Counted from the first letter of the stretch, positions 1-6,596 are shown. The stretch: 9,172 nt of DNA from Acidobacteriota bacterium (GCA_028277865.1 JANQFM010000443.1:1-9172); one strand, 5' to 3'. The notes: generated by a model not told the origin, from the letters alone. Numbers and translations are program-made.

Positions 1-22
1 CCAGACCCGCTTCAAAAACCCT

Positions 23-56
23 ATCGCCACCACGGAGCTTGACTCCGTGGAGCGAT
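23..56. repeat. Hairpin A, loop CTTGA
   Basis: CCACGGAG (30-37) pairs perfectly with CTCCGTGG (43-50) around the loop CTTGA. A second five-pair helix, ATCGC (23-27) with GCGAT (52-56), extends it across a small internal loop. No run of T follows, so it does not look like an intrinsic terminator for a gene left of the window. It resembles hairpins B and C in having a five-base loop containing CTTG/CAAG on a GC-rich stem. Confidence 0.55.
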
Positions 57-185
57 GTTTCACGGCTGGGATTCAACCGGCTGCAAGATCCCCCATCCAA
101 TTCCAATGCCTGCAACCCTCCGCCACCCTGCAATTCGGAGCTTTTGCGGGTTCTTCCGCCAATCCGGTCATCTCGCCCCTCGTTT

Positions 186-235
186 GGCAAACACCGCCCC
201 ACCGAGGCAAGCTCGGATGGTGGCGTGTTTTTGCC
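186..235. repeat. Hairpin repeat, copy B
   Basis: A long imperfect inverted repeat. CCGAG (202-206) pairs with CTCGG (212-216) around GCAAG. With small bulges the helix continues outward through ACC/GGT-type pairs and CAAA/TTTG to GGC (186-188) with GCC (233-235), giving roughly 19 pairs. The left half and loop also form a direct repeat with copy C. Confidence 0.6.
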
Positions 236-250
236 GATCCCGTCTGGTCT

Positions 251-302
251 GCCAAACACGGCCCGACCGGGACAAGCCCGGCACGTGGCCTCCATCCTTG
301 CC
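251..302. repeat. Hairpin repeat, copy C
   Basis: A second copy of the element at 186-235. Over 34 aligned bases (183-216 against 248-281) I count 27 identities. CCGGG (267-271) pairs with CCCGG (277-281) around ACAAG. Relative to copy B, one stem pair changes from A-T to G-C on both sides, so pairing is kept. The outer stem is less well preserved than in copy B. Confidence 0.55.
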
Positions 303-356
303 AATCCTCTTAAGTGAACAGCATTGCCGCTAGCCCGGACATTCCGGCCCTCTTCC

Positions 357-384
357 TTGTTCCGTGTTCCCTGTTCCGTGTTCC
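357..384. repeat. Tandem 14-base direct repeat
   Basis: Two adjacent copies of a 14-base unit, TTGTTCCGTGTTCC (357-370) and CTGTTCCGTGTTCC (371-384), differ only at the first base. The unit itself contains GTTCC twice, so this is a short slippage-prone array. No function is evident. Confidence 0.75.
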
Positions 385-439
385 ATCCCATCGGCAGCAA
401 CACACAAAACAGACCACTGCCAAATCCCTTGCGACCGTC

Positions 440-467
440 TTTGCCGCCCGACCTGCTGTGCTAAAAT
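440..467 (+). promoter_or_regulatory. Candidate extended -10 promoter for the isomerase genes
   Basis: TGCTAAAAT at 459-467 is an extended -10 element (TG, one base, then TAAAAT). A weak -35-like TTTGCC lies at 440-445, 16 bases upstream. This AT-rich patch stands out in GC-rich surroundings and sits about 85 bases before the ATG at 552. It is a prediction from sequence only. Confidence 0.35.
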
Positions 468-551
468 AATTGGCTTCGCGGCGCGAGGGCTTGCTCACTG
501 CCAGGCACCGGCCCAGGAAATGTCAACGGATCAGGGGAGATCAGCAAGGGG

Positions 552-1577
552 ATGCGCAAATCGCCGTTTCATTCAGGCACAGGAGTGGCCTGTAGCCTCC
601 GCTCGGCCGGTCGGTCGGGCCATTCCTGCGGGCTGGCGTCCCTCCTTCTTGCCCTGCCGCTGACCGCTTTGCAGGTGGGCTGCTCCCAACCCATTGTCGA
701 GAGGTCGACCCAGGCCAATGATGACCTGGCGTCCGGGCGTGTCTTGGCTGTTGTTGATGGAAAAGAAATCGACAGTGAATCGTTTGAGGAGTTCCTGCGG
801 CTCAAAGGCGCTTCTGCCCCGGACAGCCTCAGCTTGGAGCGCCGAGGGCAGCTGTTTGAGGAGTTCGTACTGGGCATGCTTCTGGATAGCCGGGCCGAGC
901 AGGCGGGGATTGTGGTCGAAGAAGCCGAGCTGCAAGCCAGGCTGGAGGCCTGGAATCCCGGAGGGGCCGAGCCTTCTCCGGATGCCGCCTCCCAGGTGCG
1001 GCGCTTGCTGAAGGTCCAAGAGCTGATTCAAGGCAGCATTCTCCCCGAGGTCGATGTCACTTTGGGCGAGACGAGAGACTATTACAGCCGTCATTACGGG
1101 GAATTCATCGCTGCCGACCGCGTCCACGTCCTGGAGATCCTGGTCGAGGACCGCAGCCGATTGGATGAAATCCGGTCGGGCCTCAGCCCAGGCGACATCC
1201 GGGCCTTCAAGGAGGCGGCCAGGCAGCATTCCAAGGGAACCACGGCGGATCGGGGGGGCGATCTGGGGCAATTTGAGGAAGGGACTCTGCCCAAGGAATT
1301 CGACCGGGTGGTCTTTTCATTGAAGGCGGGAGAAATCAGCCAACCCGTGCAGTCCGGACGCGGCTATCACCTCTTTATGGTAGAAGAACAAGTCCCTCGG
1401 CACCATGAGAAGTTTTATGAGGTGCAAGAAGAGATCTACGAAAAACTGCTTGCCGGCAAGGAGCGCAAAGCCCTGGACAGCTATCTGAAACAAATTTTGA
1501 AGGATGCATCCATTGAAGTGCGCTCCGAGGAGCTGCGGGCCGAGTGGAGGAGGCGGCATGCCCAACTCAATGAATAG
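552..1577 (+). CDS. Exported parvulin-type peptidyl-prolyl isomerase, probable lipoprotein
   Basis: The product is 341 residues and probably helps fold or escort secreted and outer-membrane proteins in the periplasm. A basic, hydrophobic N-terminus ends in L-Q-V-G-C (Cys44), a lipoprotein-like site although the Gln three before the Cys is unusual. Residues about 64-165 resemble the N-terminal chaperone segment of SurA/PrsA proteins. Residues about 189-280 form a rotamase domain with the typical HS-(X)n-RGGDLGQF run (226-241), the VFSLKAGEIS segment (254-263) and GYHLFMV (271-277). The ATG at 552 has only a distant purine-rich ribosome site (AGGGGAGA, 533-540), so the start is less certain than the gene. 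It overlaps the next gene, also an isomerase, by 20 bases. Family membership is firm; substrates are unknown. Confidence 0.88.
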   Translation: MRKSPFHSGTGVACSLRSAGRSGHSCGLASLLLALPLTALQVGCSQPIVERSTQANDDLASGRVLAVVDGKEIDSESFEEFLRLKGASAPDSLSLERRGQLFEEFVLGMLLDSRAEQAGIVVEEAELQARLEAWNPGGAEPSPDAASQVRRLLKVQELIQGSILPEVDVTLGETRDYYSRHYGEFIAADRVHVLEILVEDRSRLDEIRSGLSPGDIRAFKEAARQHSKGTTADRGGDLGQFEEGTLPKEFDRVVFSLKAGEISQPVQSGRGYHLFMVEEQVPRHHEKFYEVQEEIYEKLLAGKERKALDSYLKQILKDASIEVRSEELRAEWRRRHAQLNE

Positions 1578-2616
1578 AATCCGATTCGGCGGATTGGCCA
1601 TTGTGTTGGCGCTGAGCCTGATCTTCGCCGCCCAACGGACCCTTCGGGCGCAGTCGAATGACGCCAGCAGCGATGCCAGCCAGGAAGTGATCCTCGACGA
1701 GATCGTCGCCAAGGTCAACACCGAGATCATCACGTTGACCGATCTGCGCGATGAAGAGCGCAAGCTGCGGACCAGCGTCAATGCCCAGCTCCAGGATCCG
1801 CAGGCTCAGCAGTCGGAGTTCAGCAAGCAGCGCTACGAATTGCTGCGCAACCTGATCCTCAACAAGATCATCATCCAAAGGGCCGAGGAGCTGGGGATGC
1901 TGGCCAACATCGAAAACGACGTGTCGACCGCCATCCAGAGCATCCTGCAGGACAACAACATCCCCGACTTGGACACCTTCCGGCGCATTCTCCAGCAGCA
2001 GGGAACCACTTACGAGGAGTATCGATCGGCCCTGCGCGAACGCTTCATCGTCCAGACCATGCAGCAGCAGTTCGTCTACAGCAAGGTCACCATACTGACC
2101 GAAGAAGTGGAGCAGTACTACCAGGAAAACATCGGCCAGTTCACCGAGCTTCCTGAAGTCGAGGTGGGCGAAATTCTTTTTCTGACAGAAGGCAAAAACA
2201 AGCAGCAGGTGCGAGGCCGGGCCGAGGATGTGCTGGCCCGCCTGAAAGCCGGTGAAGTTTTTGAAGAGCTGGCCCGCCAATATTCGGAAGGCCCCACAGC
2301 CAATCAGGGCGGCGAATTGGGCACCTTCAAGCAGGGGCAGATGGCTGAAAGGCTGGAGGGTGTGGCTTTTTCCTTGCAGCAGGGCCAGTTCAGCGACTTG
2401 GTGGAGATGGATTACGGCTTGGTGATCCTGAAGCTGCTTTCCAAAAAAGATGCCCGCCCCAAGCCCTTGGAGGAAGTCCGCGAGCAGGTCGTCCGCATCC
2501 TTCAGAACGAAAAAGTGGGCCCTTACCTGAAGACCTTCCTGGACGACCTGATCGGTCAGAGCTACGTCTTCGTCAGCCCCAAATACCGCGACCAGTTCAA
2601 TCTCAAGGACCTGTAA
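1558..2616 (+). CDS. SurA-like periplasmic chaperone/peptidyl-prolyl isomerase
   Basis: The product is 352 residues from the ATG at 1558, chosen because AGGAGG (1548-1553) lies just upstream and a signal peptide follows at once, ending near LRA-Q. An in-frame ATG at 1570 is a possible alternative. The mature N-terminus (IVAKVNTEIITLTDL, then a helical region with LLRNLILNKIIIQRAEELG) matches the SurA_N chaperone domain. One parvulin domain follows, from about VEVGEILFL through QYSEGPTANQGGELGTF, VAFSLQQGQFSDLV and YGLVILKL. E. coli SurA has two parvulin domains; here there is one, as in many non-proteobacterial homologues. The start lies inside the end of the upstream isomerase gene, so the two are probably translationally coupled. 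Likely role: biogenesis of outer-membrane beta-barrels in the periplasm. Confidence 0.9.
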   Translation: MPNSMNRIRFGGLAIVLALSLIFAAQRTLRAQSNDASSDASQEVILDEIVAKVNTEIITLTDLRDEERKLRTSVNAQLQDPQAQQSEFSKQRYELLRNLILNKIIIQRAEELGMLANIENDVSTAIQSILQDNNIPDLDTFRRILQQQGTTYEEYRSALRERFIVQTMQQQFVYSKVTILTEEVEQYYQENIGQFTELPEVEVGEILFLTEGKNKQQVRGRAEDVLARLKAGEVFEELARQYSEGPTANQGGELGTFKQGQMAERLEGVAFSLQQGQFSDLVEMDYGLVILKLLSKKDARPKPLEEVREQVVRILQNEKVGPYLKTFLDDLIGQSYVFVSPKYRDQFNLKDL

Positions 2617-2652
2617 GCGGAAGCCAGAAAGACACTCAGTGCTGCTTTCCGC
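2617..2652 (+). terminator. Possible terminator hairpin after the isomerase genes
   Basis: GCGGAAGC (2617-2624), immediately after the stop codon, can pair with GCTTTCCGC (2644-2652) with one bulged T; a small CACT/AGTG hairpin lies inside. No T-run follows, so an intrinsic terminator is only weakly supported. It could equally be an mRNA 3'-end stabilising structure. Confidence 0.25.
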
Positions 2653-2680
2653 AAATACAGTGGGGTATTCTCCACGGAAG

Positions 2681-2697
2681 CCGTAAACCGTAAACCG
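2681..2697. repeat. Short tandem CCGTAAA repeat
   Basis: CCGTAAA occurs twice in direct succession (2681-2694) and is followed by CCG. A hairpin GTGGGG/CTCCAC (2660-2665 with 2670-2675, one wobble pair) lies just upstream. No function is evident. Confidence 0.6.
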
Positions 2698-2824
2698 GAG
2701 GCCGGCAGAAGGGGAGCAAAAGATGTGCCAGCCGAACCCGGGCGTTCAGCCATTCAGGTCCTGGTTACCGGTCTCCTAGGTTGGTGCAAAGGTCGCTTCT
2801 TCCGGGAAAAAGCGTTCTTCTTCC

Positions 2825-3082
2825 AGCGCCCCTACAGGGCGCTTCATGCTTTGCGGGCCTGATCCGGTGGCCGCGCCGGGACGGCTTGACCACCGGCTAA
2901 TCTCCATGACCCCTCTGGGGTCTGCCAGTCGCCGTTTCTATCGCTTCCGCCTTGGGTTCCAACTCCGCAACCTTCAGGGGATTGCCGGCTCCGAAGGAGC
3001 CCCGGAAATTAGCCGGTGGCAGAGCCGCCCCGCGGCGAAGCCACCGGGAATGTCCCCAAGCCATCGCGCCCTGGAAGGGCGC
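2825..3082. repeat. Complex intergenic element of nested and paired hairpins
   Basis: Six separate hairpins and one long-range stem occur within about 260 bases. Border hairpins are AGCGCCC/GGGCGCT (2825-2843) and GCGCCC/GGGCGC (3066-3082). CCACCGGCTAAT (2890-2901) is perfectly complementary to ATTAGCCGGTGG (3008-3019). Outside these arms, CCGGTGG (2864-2870) matches CCACCGG (3041-3047). Inside are GACCCC-TCT-GGGGTC (2908-2922) and GGCTCC-GAA-GGAGCC (2987-3001). The symmetry suggests either an interspersed palindromic (REP/MITE-like) element or a structured RNA. No transposase is present. Confidence 0.7.
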
Positions 3083-3261
3083 TGGACAGGAGGCTGCCTG
3101 ACCGCTCACCTTTCCATGCAAGCCCAGTCTTCCATCTCTGCTCACCGGACGTCGGCTTTTCGTTCGGGCTTCCCCCCGAGTGAAATGCCCGGCTGCGTAA
3201 TTCAGGGTCCAAAAATTCTCAGCCGGAAGTTTCAGACTTTGCCGCCCTCGCTGTTAGGATG

Positions 3262-3315
3262 CCAGGGTTTGAACCTGGATTTCTCACGGGTTGCCGTCGC
3301 CGTCAGAAATCCGGG
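3262..3315 (+). promoter_or_regulatory. Leader with competing hairpins upstream of the porin gene
   Basis: CCAGG (3262-3266) can pair with CCTGG (3274-3278). The same CCTGG is also the outer end of a longer stem, CCTGGATTTCT (3274-3284) with AGAAATCCGGG (3305-3315), which has one G-U pair; an ACGG/CCGT hairpin sits inside it. The two folds exclude each other. They lie 33 bases before the porin ATG, so they could influence its expression, but no ligand or factor is known. Confidence 0.3.
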
Positions 3316-3347
3316 TCAGCTGCGACGAGTAGAGATGGAGGGTGATC

Positions 3348-4793
3348 ATGTGGAATCTGACGATGAGCCTGCTGCTGGCGCTGGCCTGCGGCCAGGCTGC
3401 TGACGCGGAGAATTCTTCGTTCGAGCCGATTGCCCTGCAGGCGCCGAGCCAGCAGGGCCGATCGACGCCTGCCCAACCCCGTCCGCCGGCCTTTCACAAC
3501 CTCCGGTTCGAGGAAAACCGCTGGGACTGGCGTCCGCCCGATTCAAGCCTCAAGTACATTCCCCTCAATGACAGCGGTTCGGCCTATTTGAGCCTGGGCG
3601 GCCAGATCCGGGTGCGGACGGAGTTTTGGGACAGCTTCGGTTTCCTGGAGGCGCCCAGCCGCGACGACACCTTCGGGCTGCTGCGCGTCCGCCTGCATGG
3701 AGACCTTTACCTGGGCCCTCATTTCCGCTTCTTTGTGGAAGGCAAAAGTGCCCTTGCCACCGACCGGGAGCTGCCGGGGGGCAAGCGCATCCTCGATGTG
3801 GACCACATCGCTCTACAAAACGCCCTCATCGACCTCAAGGCGCCGGCCGGCGACGACGGCTCCTTCACGCTGCGAGTGGGGCGCCAGGAACTGCAGTTCG
3901 GCAAGCAGCGTCTGGTCAGCCCCCTGGACTGGTCCAACACGCGGCCCCGCAGCTTTGATGCCCTAAGGGGAATCCTCAAGATGGGCGATTGGCGGCTGGA
4001 CGCCTTTTTCGGCAACCACGTACGGGTGCGGCAATACGACTTCAACCGTCACGATTCGGGGACCGGTTTCTTCGGCGCCTATCTGAGCGGCAAAGTGGGC
4101 AAGCGGGGCTGGACCACCGATTTTTATTGGCTGGGGCTGGACCGCGACCGATCGGTTTTCGGCGGCGTCGGCGGCGACGAGCAACGGCAAACCTTAGGCG
4201 CACGCTTGGCCGGAAGGGCAGCAGGCGGCTTCGACTTCGATGTGGAGGGAGCCTTCCAATTCGGCGATCACGCCGGACGCGACATTCGGGCCGCCATGTT
4301 CGGAAGCCAGTTCGGATGGACCTTCGCTCAGGCATCCAGCCGTCCCCGTGTTTACCTGGGCTTCGACTTCGCCACCGGCGACGGGGATCCTTCAGACGGA
4401 GATGTGGGCACCTTCAACCAGCTTTTTCCGCTGGGGCACGCCTACCTGGGCTTTATCGATGCCGTCGGGCGTCAGAACATCCTGGACTTGAGCGGCGGTG
4501 TCAGCCTCAGGCCGGTCGGCAAACTCAACCTGCGCGTCGATGTGCATCGCTTCTGGCGAGCAGACGAGGCCGACGCCCTCTACAACGTCGGGGGCGGAGT
4601 GGCTCGTGCCGGTTTTCCCGGCAGTTCCAAGGACGTGGGAACCGAGTTGGACTTCACTTTGAGCATCCCGGTCATCAAAGGAGTCGTGGTAAGCGGCGGG
4701 ATCAGCCGGTTCTTTGCCGGCGATTTCATTCGCCAAAGCGGGCCGGACGACAACATGACCTTCGGCCACATGGGGATTCAATACACCTTTTGA
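3348..4793 (+). CDS. Outer-membrane beta-barrel porin of the alginate-export family
   Basis: The product is 481 residues. The ATG at 3348 is preferred over the in-frame GTG at 3342, because GGAGG (3337-3341) lies six bases before the ATG and would collide with the GTG. A signal peptide covers about residues 1-19, with a likely cut after ADA. The mature part shows alternating amphipathic strands typical of an outer-membrane barrel: SLGGQIRVRTEFWDSF, LRVRLHGDLYLG, FTLRVGRQELQFGKQRLVSP, and a closing strand ending in Phe (GIQYTF). The RVGRQEL..G..RLV segment is characteristic of Alginate_exp proteins. The family name comes from AlgE, but most environmental members have unknown substrates and no alginate genes are present here. 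Its position 135 bases before a nitrogen-oxide respiration cluster permits a role in passage of small anions; that is conjecture. Confidence 0.82.
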   Translation: MWNLTMSLLLALACGQAADAENSSFEPIALQAPSQQGRSTPAQPRPPAFHNLRFEENRWDWRPPDSSLKYIPLNDSGSAYLSLGGQIRVRTEFWDSFGFLEAPSRDDTFGLLRVRLHGDLYLGPHFRFFVEGKSALATDRELPGGKRILDVDHIALQNALIDLKAPAGDDGSFTLRVGRQELQFGKQRLVSPLDWSNTRPRSFDALRGILKMGDWRLDAFFGNHVRVRQYDFNRHDSGTGFFGAYLSGKVGKRGWTTDFYWLGLDRDRSVFGGVGGDEQRQTLGARLAGRAAGGFDFDVEGAFQFGDHAGRDIRAAMFGSQFGWTFAQASSRPRVYLGFDFATGDGDPSDGDVGTFNQLFPLGHAYLGFIDAVGRQNILDLSGGVSLRPVGKLNLRVDVHRFWRADEADALYNVGGGVARAGFPGSSKDVGTELDFTLSIPVIKGVVVSGGISRFFAGDFIRQSGPDDNMTFGHMGIQYTF

Positions 4794-4810
4794 TCAAGAC
4801 CGGAGGGAGG

Positions 4811-4874
4811 CCATACAGACACTGAGGGCACAGAGTTCTTTGCTTCTGCTCTGTGTACTTTTGGTCTCTGTGGC
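4811..4874. repeat. Imperfect inverted repeat between porin and Rieske genes
   Basis: CACAGAG (4829-4835) pairs perfectly with CTCTGTG (4849-4855). Weaker complementarity continues outward between CCATACAGACA (4811-4821) and GTCTCTGTGG (4864-4873). The loop is 13 bases. No T-run follows, so I treat it as a repeat rather than a terminator. Confidence 0.5.
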
Positions 4875-4928
4875 TATCCCTTGCTTTCGAGATGATTTTC
4901 TGGAAAGAATAAAGGCGGAGGAAAGACT

Positions 4929-5531
4929 GTGAGCCATAAACCGGATTTTGCTGCCGCGGATTCCGCTGCCGAGCGGCGGCGGATGGTGAATACCCTTTCC
5001 TCGCTGGCCATGGGGGCAGGCCTACTGGCCGGATACGGCTTCTTTGCCGGCCTGCTGGGCCGGTTCCTGTTTCCCTCGGGTGCCCAGAAGGGCTGGATGT
5101 TCGTGGTGCCGGTTGCGGAACTCGATCAAGGCCAGTCCTTGATCTTCGAGACACCGGCAGGGGCCACCGTGGTCATCGCCCGGCAGGCCAGGACCGGCAG
5201 TGCATCGGATTTCATCGCCCTTTCCAGCATCTGCCCTCACCTGGGTTGCCAAGTGAAATGGGAAGCCCACAATAACCGCTTTTTTTGCCCCTGCCACAAC
5301 GGGGTTTTCGATCCCTCGGGAGTCGCGTTGGAGGGGCCTCCGGCCCAGGCCGGCCAGTCCCTGCCCCGCTATCCGCTCAAGGTGGACAAGGGATTGCTCT
5401 TCATTGAGGTGCCAACCCAGGAACTGGCCCTGGGCACAGGCAGGGTTGTGCCGCCGACCAACAGCCCCTGCGGACCGGGTCACGATCCTTGTTTGGGCGA
5501 GCTGAAGCGGCGGGATGGCATAAGAGGATAA
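4929..5531 (+). CDS. Rieske [2Fe-2S] protein of a cytochrome bc/b6f-type complex
   Basis: The product is 200 residues and starts at GTG 4929, supported by GGAGG (4917-4921) seven bases upstream. In bc-type complexes this subunit takes an electron from quinol at the Qo site and passes it to a c-type cytochrome. An N-terminal segment (about 23-48, after Arg16-18) is the membrane anchor, probably an uncleaved Tat-type signal. The cluster motifs are CPHLGC (102-107) and CPCHNG (120-125). Ligands are Cys102, His104, Cys120 and His123, with the usual disulfide pair Cys107 and Cys122. The domain ends near residue 162; a tail of about 38 residues carries an extra Cys pair (Cys181, Cys188) that is not part of the standard fold. 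The gene stops one base before the cytochrome b start, so the two surely share a transcript. Confidence 0.95.
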   Translation: MSHKPDFAAADSAAERRRMVNTLSSLAMGAGLLAGYGFFAGLLGRFLFPSGAQKGWMFVVPVAELDQGQSLIFETPAGATVVIARQARTGSASDFIALSSICPHLGCQVKWEAHNNRFFCPCHNGVFDPSGVALEGPPAQAGQSLPRYPLKVDKGLLFIEVPTQELALGTGRVVPPTNSPCGPGHDPCLGELKRRDGIRG

Positions 5532-5532
5532 G

Positions 5533-6582
5533 ATGCAGCAGATCCAAAGCTGGGTGACGGAGCGCCTGCCGGTTTCAGGGCGCCAACTCAGGGAGCTGAC
5601 CAACGAGCCGGTGCCCTACCACATGAAGCGCTGGTGGTTCGCCCTGGGCGGGACGCCCGCCTACCTGTTCGTGGTTCAAATCGTCACCGGAATCCTGTTG
5701 GCCTTTTACTACGAGGCCTCGCCTTCTGGCGCCTACGACTCGGTTCGCTACATCACTCACGAGGCCAATTACGGATGGTTTGTGCGCAGCCTGCACAAGT
5801 GGGCCGCCACCTTGATGATCGCTGCCGTCATCCTGCACCAGATGCGGGTCTACTTCACCGGCGGCTACCGCAAGCCCCGCGAGATCAACTGGATGGTGGG
5901 CATGTGCCTGCTGCTGTGCACCCTGATGCTGGGATTCACCGGATACAGCCTGGTCTTCGAACAGCTCAGCTACTGGGGTGCCACGGTGGGCGCCAACATC
6001 GCCGACAGCGTGCCGCTGGTGGGAGGGCTGTTCAAGTCCATGCTGCTGGCCGGCGACAGCTACAACGAGCGGACCCTGTCGCGCTTTTTCGTCATCCACG
6101 CCGCCATCCTGCCGGTGGCCATGACAGGCCTGATCTTCCTGCACATCACCATTATCCGCTTGCAGGGAGTCACCGAGTTCCGCTTCAAGGACGAGCCGCA
6201 AGGCAAGCCGGAGCACTTCAATTTCTACCCGGATCACCTTTACACCGAGCTGATCCTGGGGCTGGTGCTGATGATCGTGCTGACCAGCCTGGCCATCCTG
6301 CTTCCGGCCGAGCTGGGACCCCGCGCGGACCCCTTGACCACTCCAGAGATCATCAAGCCGGAGTGGTTCTTTTACGTCGCTTTTCGCTGGCTCAAGCTCT
6401 TTTCGGCCACGGTGGCGGTCTTGAGCATGGGCCTGGTCGTTTTCACAATGTTCGCCTGGCCTTTCGTGGATAGCTGGATCCGCCGCCGCACCCGCTATCA
6501 GGAGGCCAGCGTCTGGATCGGAATCGCCGCCGTCGCCCTGATCATCGGATTGACCGTCTGGGAGGCGGCGGTGGCGCATTAG
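5533..6582 (+). CDS. Cytochrome b (fused b6/subunit IV type) of a quinol-oxidising bc complex
   Basis: The product is 349 residues; its ATG is preceded by AAGAGGA (5522-5528). It is the membrane subunit that binds two b haems and forms the quinol sites. Haem ligand pairs are His88/His102 (13 between) and His189/His204 (14 between); the 14 spacing is the cytochrome b6 type. About seven membrane helices are visible (roughly 38-60, 90-108, 119-142, 187-209, 238-258, 291-313, 326-345), equal to b6 plus subunit IV joined in one chain. The Qo motif reads PEWF (276-279) instead of PEWY. In plant b6 a Cys before L-G-G binds haem c(n); the matching position is Ala37 (ALGG, 37-40), so that haem should not be covalently attached. 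No cytochrome c1 or f gene follows; the next gene is an octaheme cytochrome. Confidence 0.95.
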   Translation: MQQIQSWVTERLPVSGRQLRELTNEPVPYHMKRWWFALGGTPAYLFVVQIVTGILLAFYYEASPSGAYDSVRYITHEANYGWFVRSLHKWAATLMIAAVILHQMRVYFTGGYRKPREINWMVGMCLLLCTLMLGFTGYSLVFEQLSYWGATVGANIADSVPLVGGLFKSMLLAGDSYNERTLSRFFVIHAAILPVAMTGLIFLHITIIRLQGVTEFRFKDEPQGKPEHFNFYPDHLYTELILGLVLMIVLTSLAILLPAELGPRADPLTTPEIIKPEWFFYVAFRWLKLFSATVAVLSMGLVVFTMFAWPFVDSWIRRRTRYQEASVWIGIAAVALIIGLTVWEAAVAH

Positions 6583-6596
6583 GGGGAGTTTCATCC

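Larger units (their letters stand above)
1..551. other. Non-coding region with hairpin repeats upstream of the isomerase genes
   Basis: No reading frame here looks like a real gene: those present are short, overlap one another in several frames and contain no recognisable domain. The stretch holds three hairpins with CTTG/CAAG-containing loops, a tandem 14-base repeat and, near the right end, a candidate promoter for the isomerase genes. The hairpins and repeat are listed separately. Confidence 0.7.
2617..3347. other. Long non-coding region with structured repeats
   Basis: About 730 bases separate the isomerase genes from the porin gene. A 185-codon + strand frame crosses this region (from 2846), but it lacks a ribosome site, runs through inverted repeats and has no recognisable domain, so I do not call it. 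The region holds a tandem CCGTAAA heptamer, a complex hairpin element at about 2825-3082, and a leader with competing hairpins just before the porin gene. Confidence 0.7.

Noticed and set aside
1504..1557. Upstream ATG at 1504 as start of the SurA-like gene.
   Set aside because: It would put 18 residues without signal-peptide character before the signal sequence; the ATG at 1558 has AGGAGG just upstream.
3230..3260. A possible promoter (TTTCAG ... TAGGAT) before the porin gene.
   Set aside because: Spacing and match to consensus are poor, so I could not support it.
3261..3280. A segment resembling a tRNA T-arm (GGTTTGAACC).
   Set aside because: No anticodon arm, D-arm or acceptor stem can be placed around it; it is better explained as part of the leader hairpins.
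3342..3347. GTG at 3342 as start of the porin gene.
   Set aside because: It overlaps the GGAGG ribosome site, which is correctly spaced for the ATG at 3348.
2846..3403. A 185-codon + strand frame in the gap before the porin gene.
   Set aside because: It has no ribosome site, passes through several perfect inverted repeats, overlaps the porin start, and its translation shows no domain.
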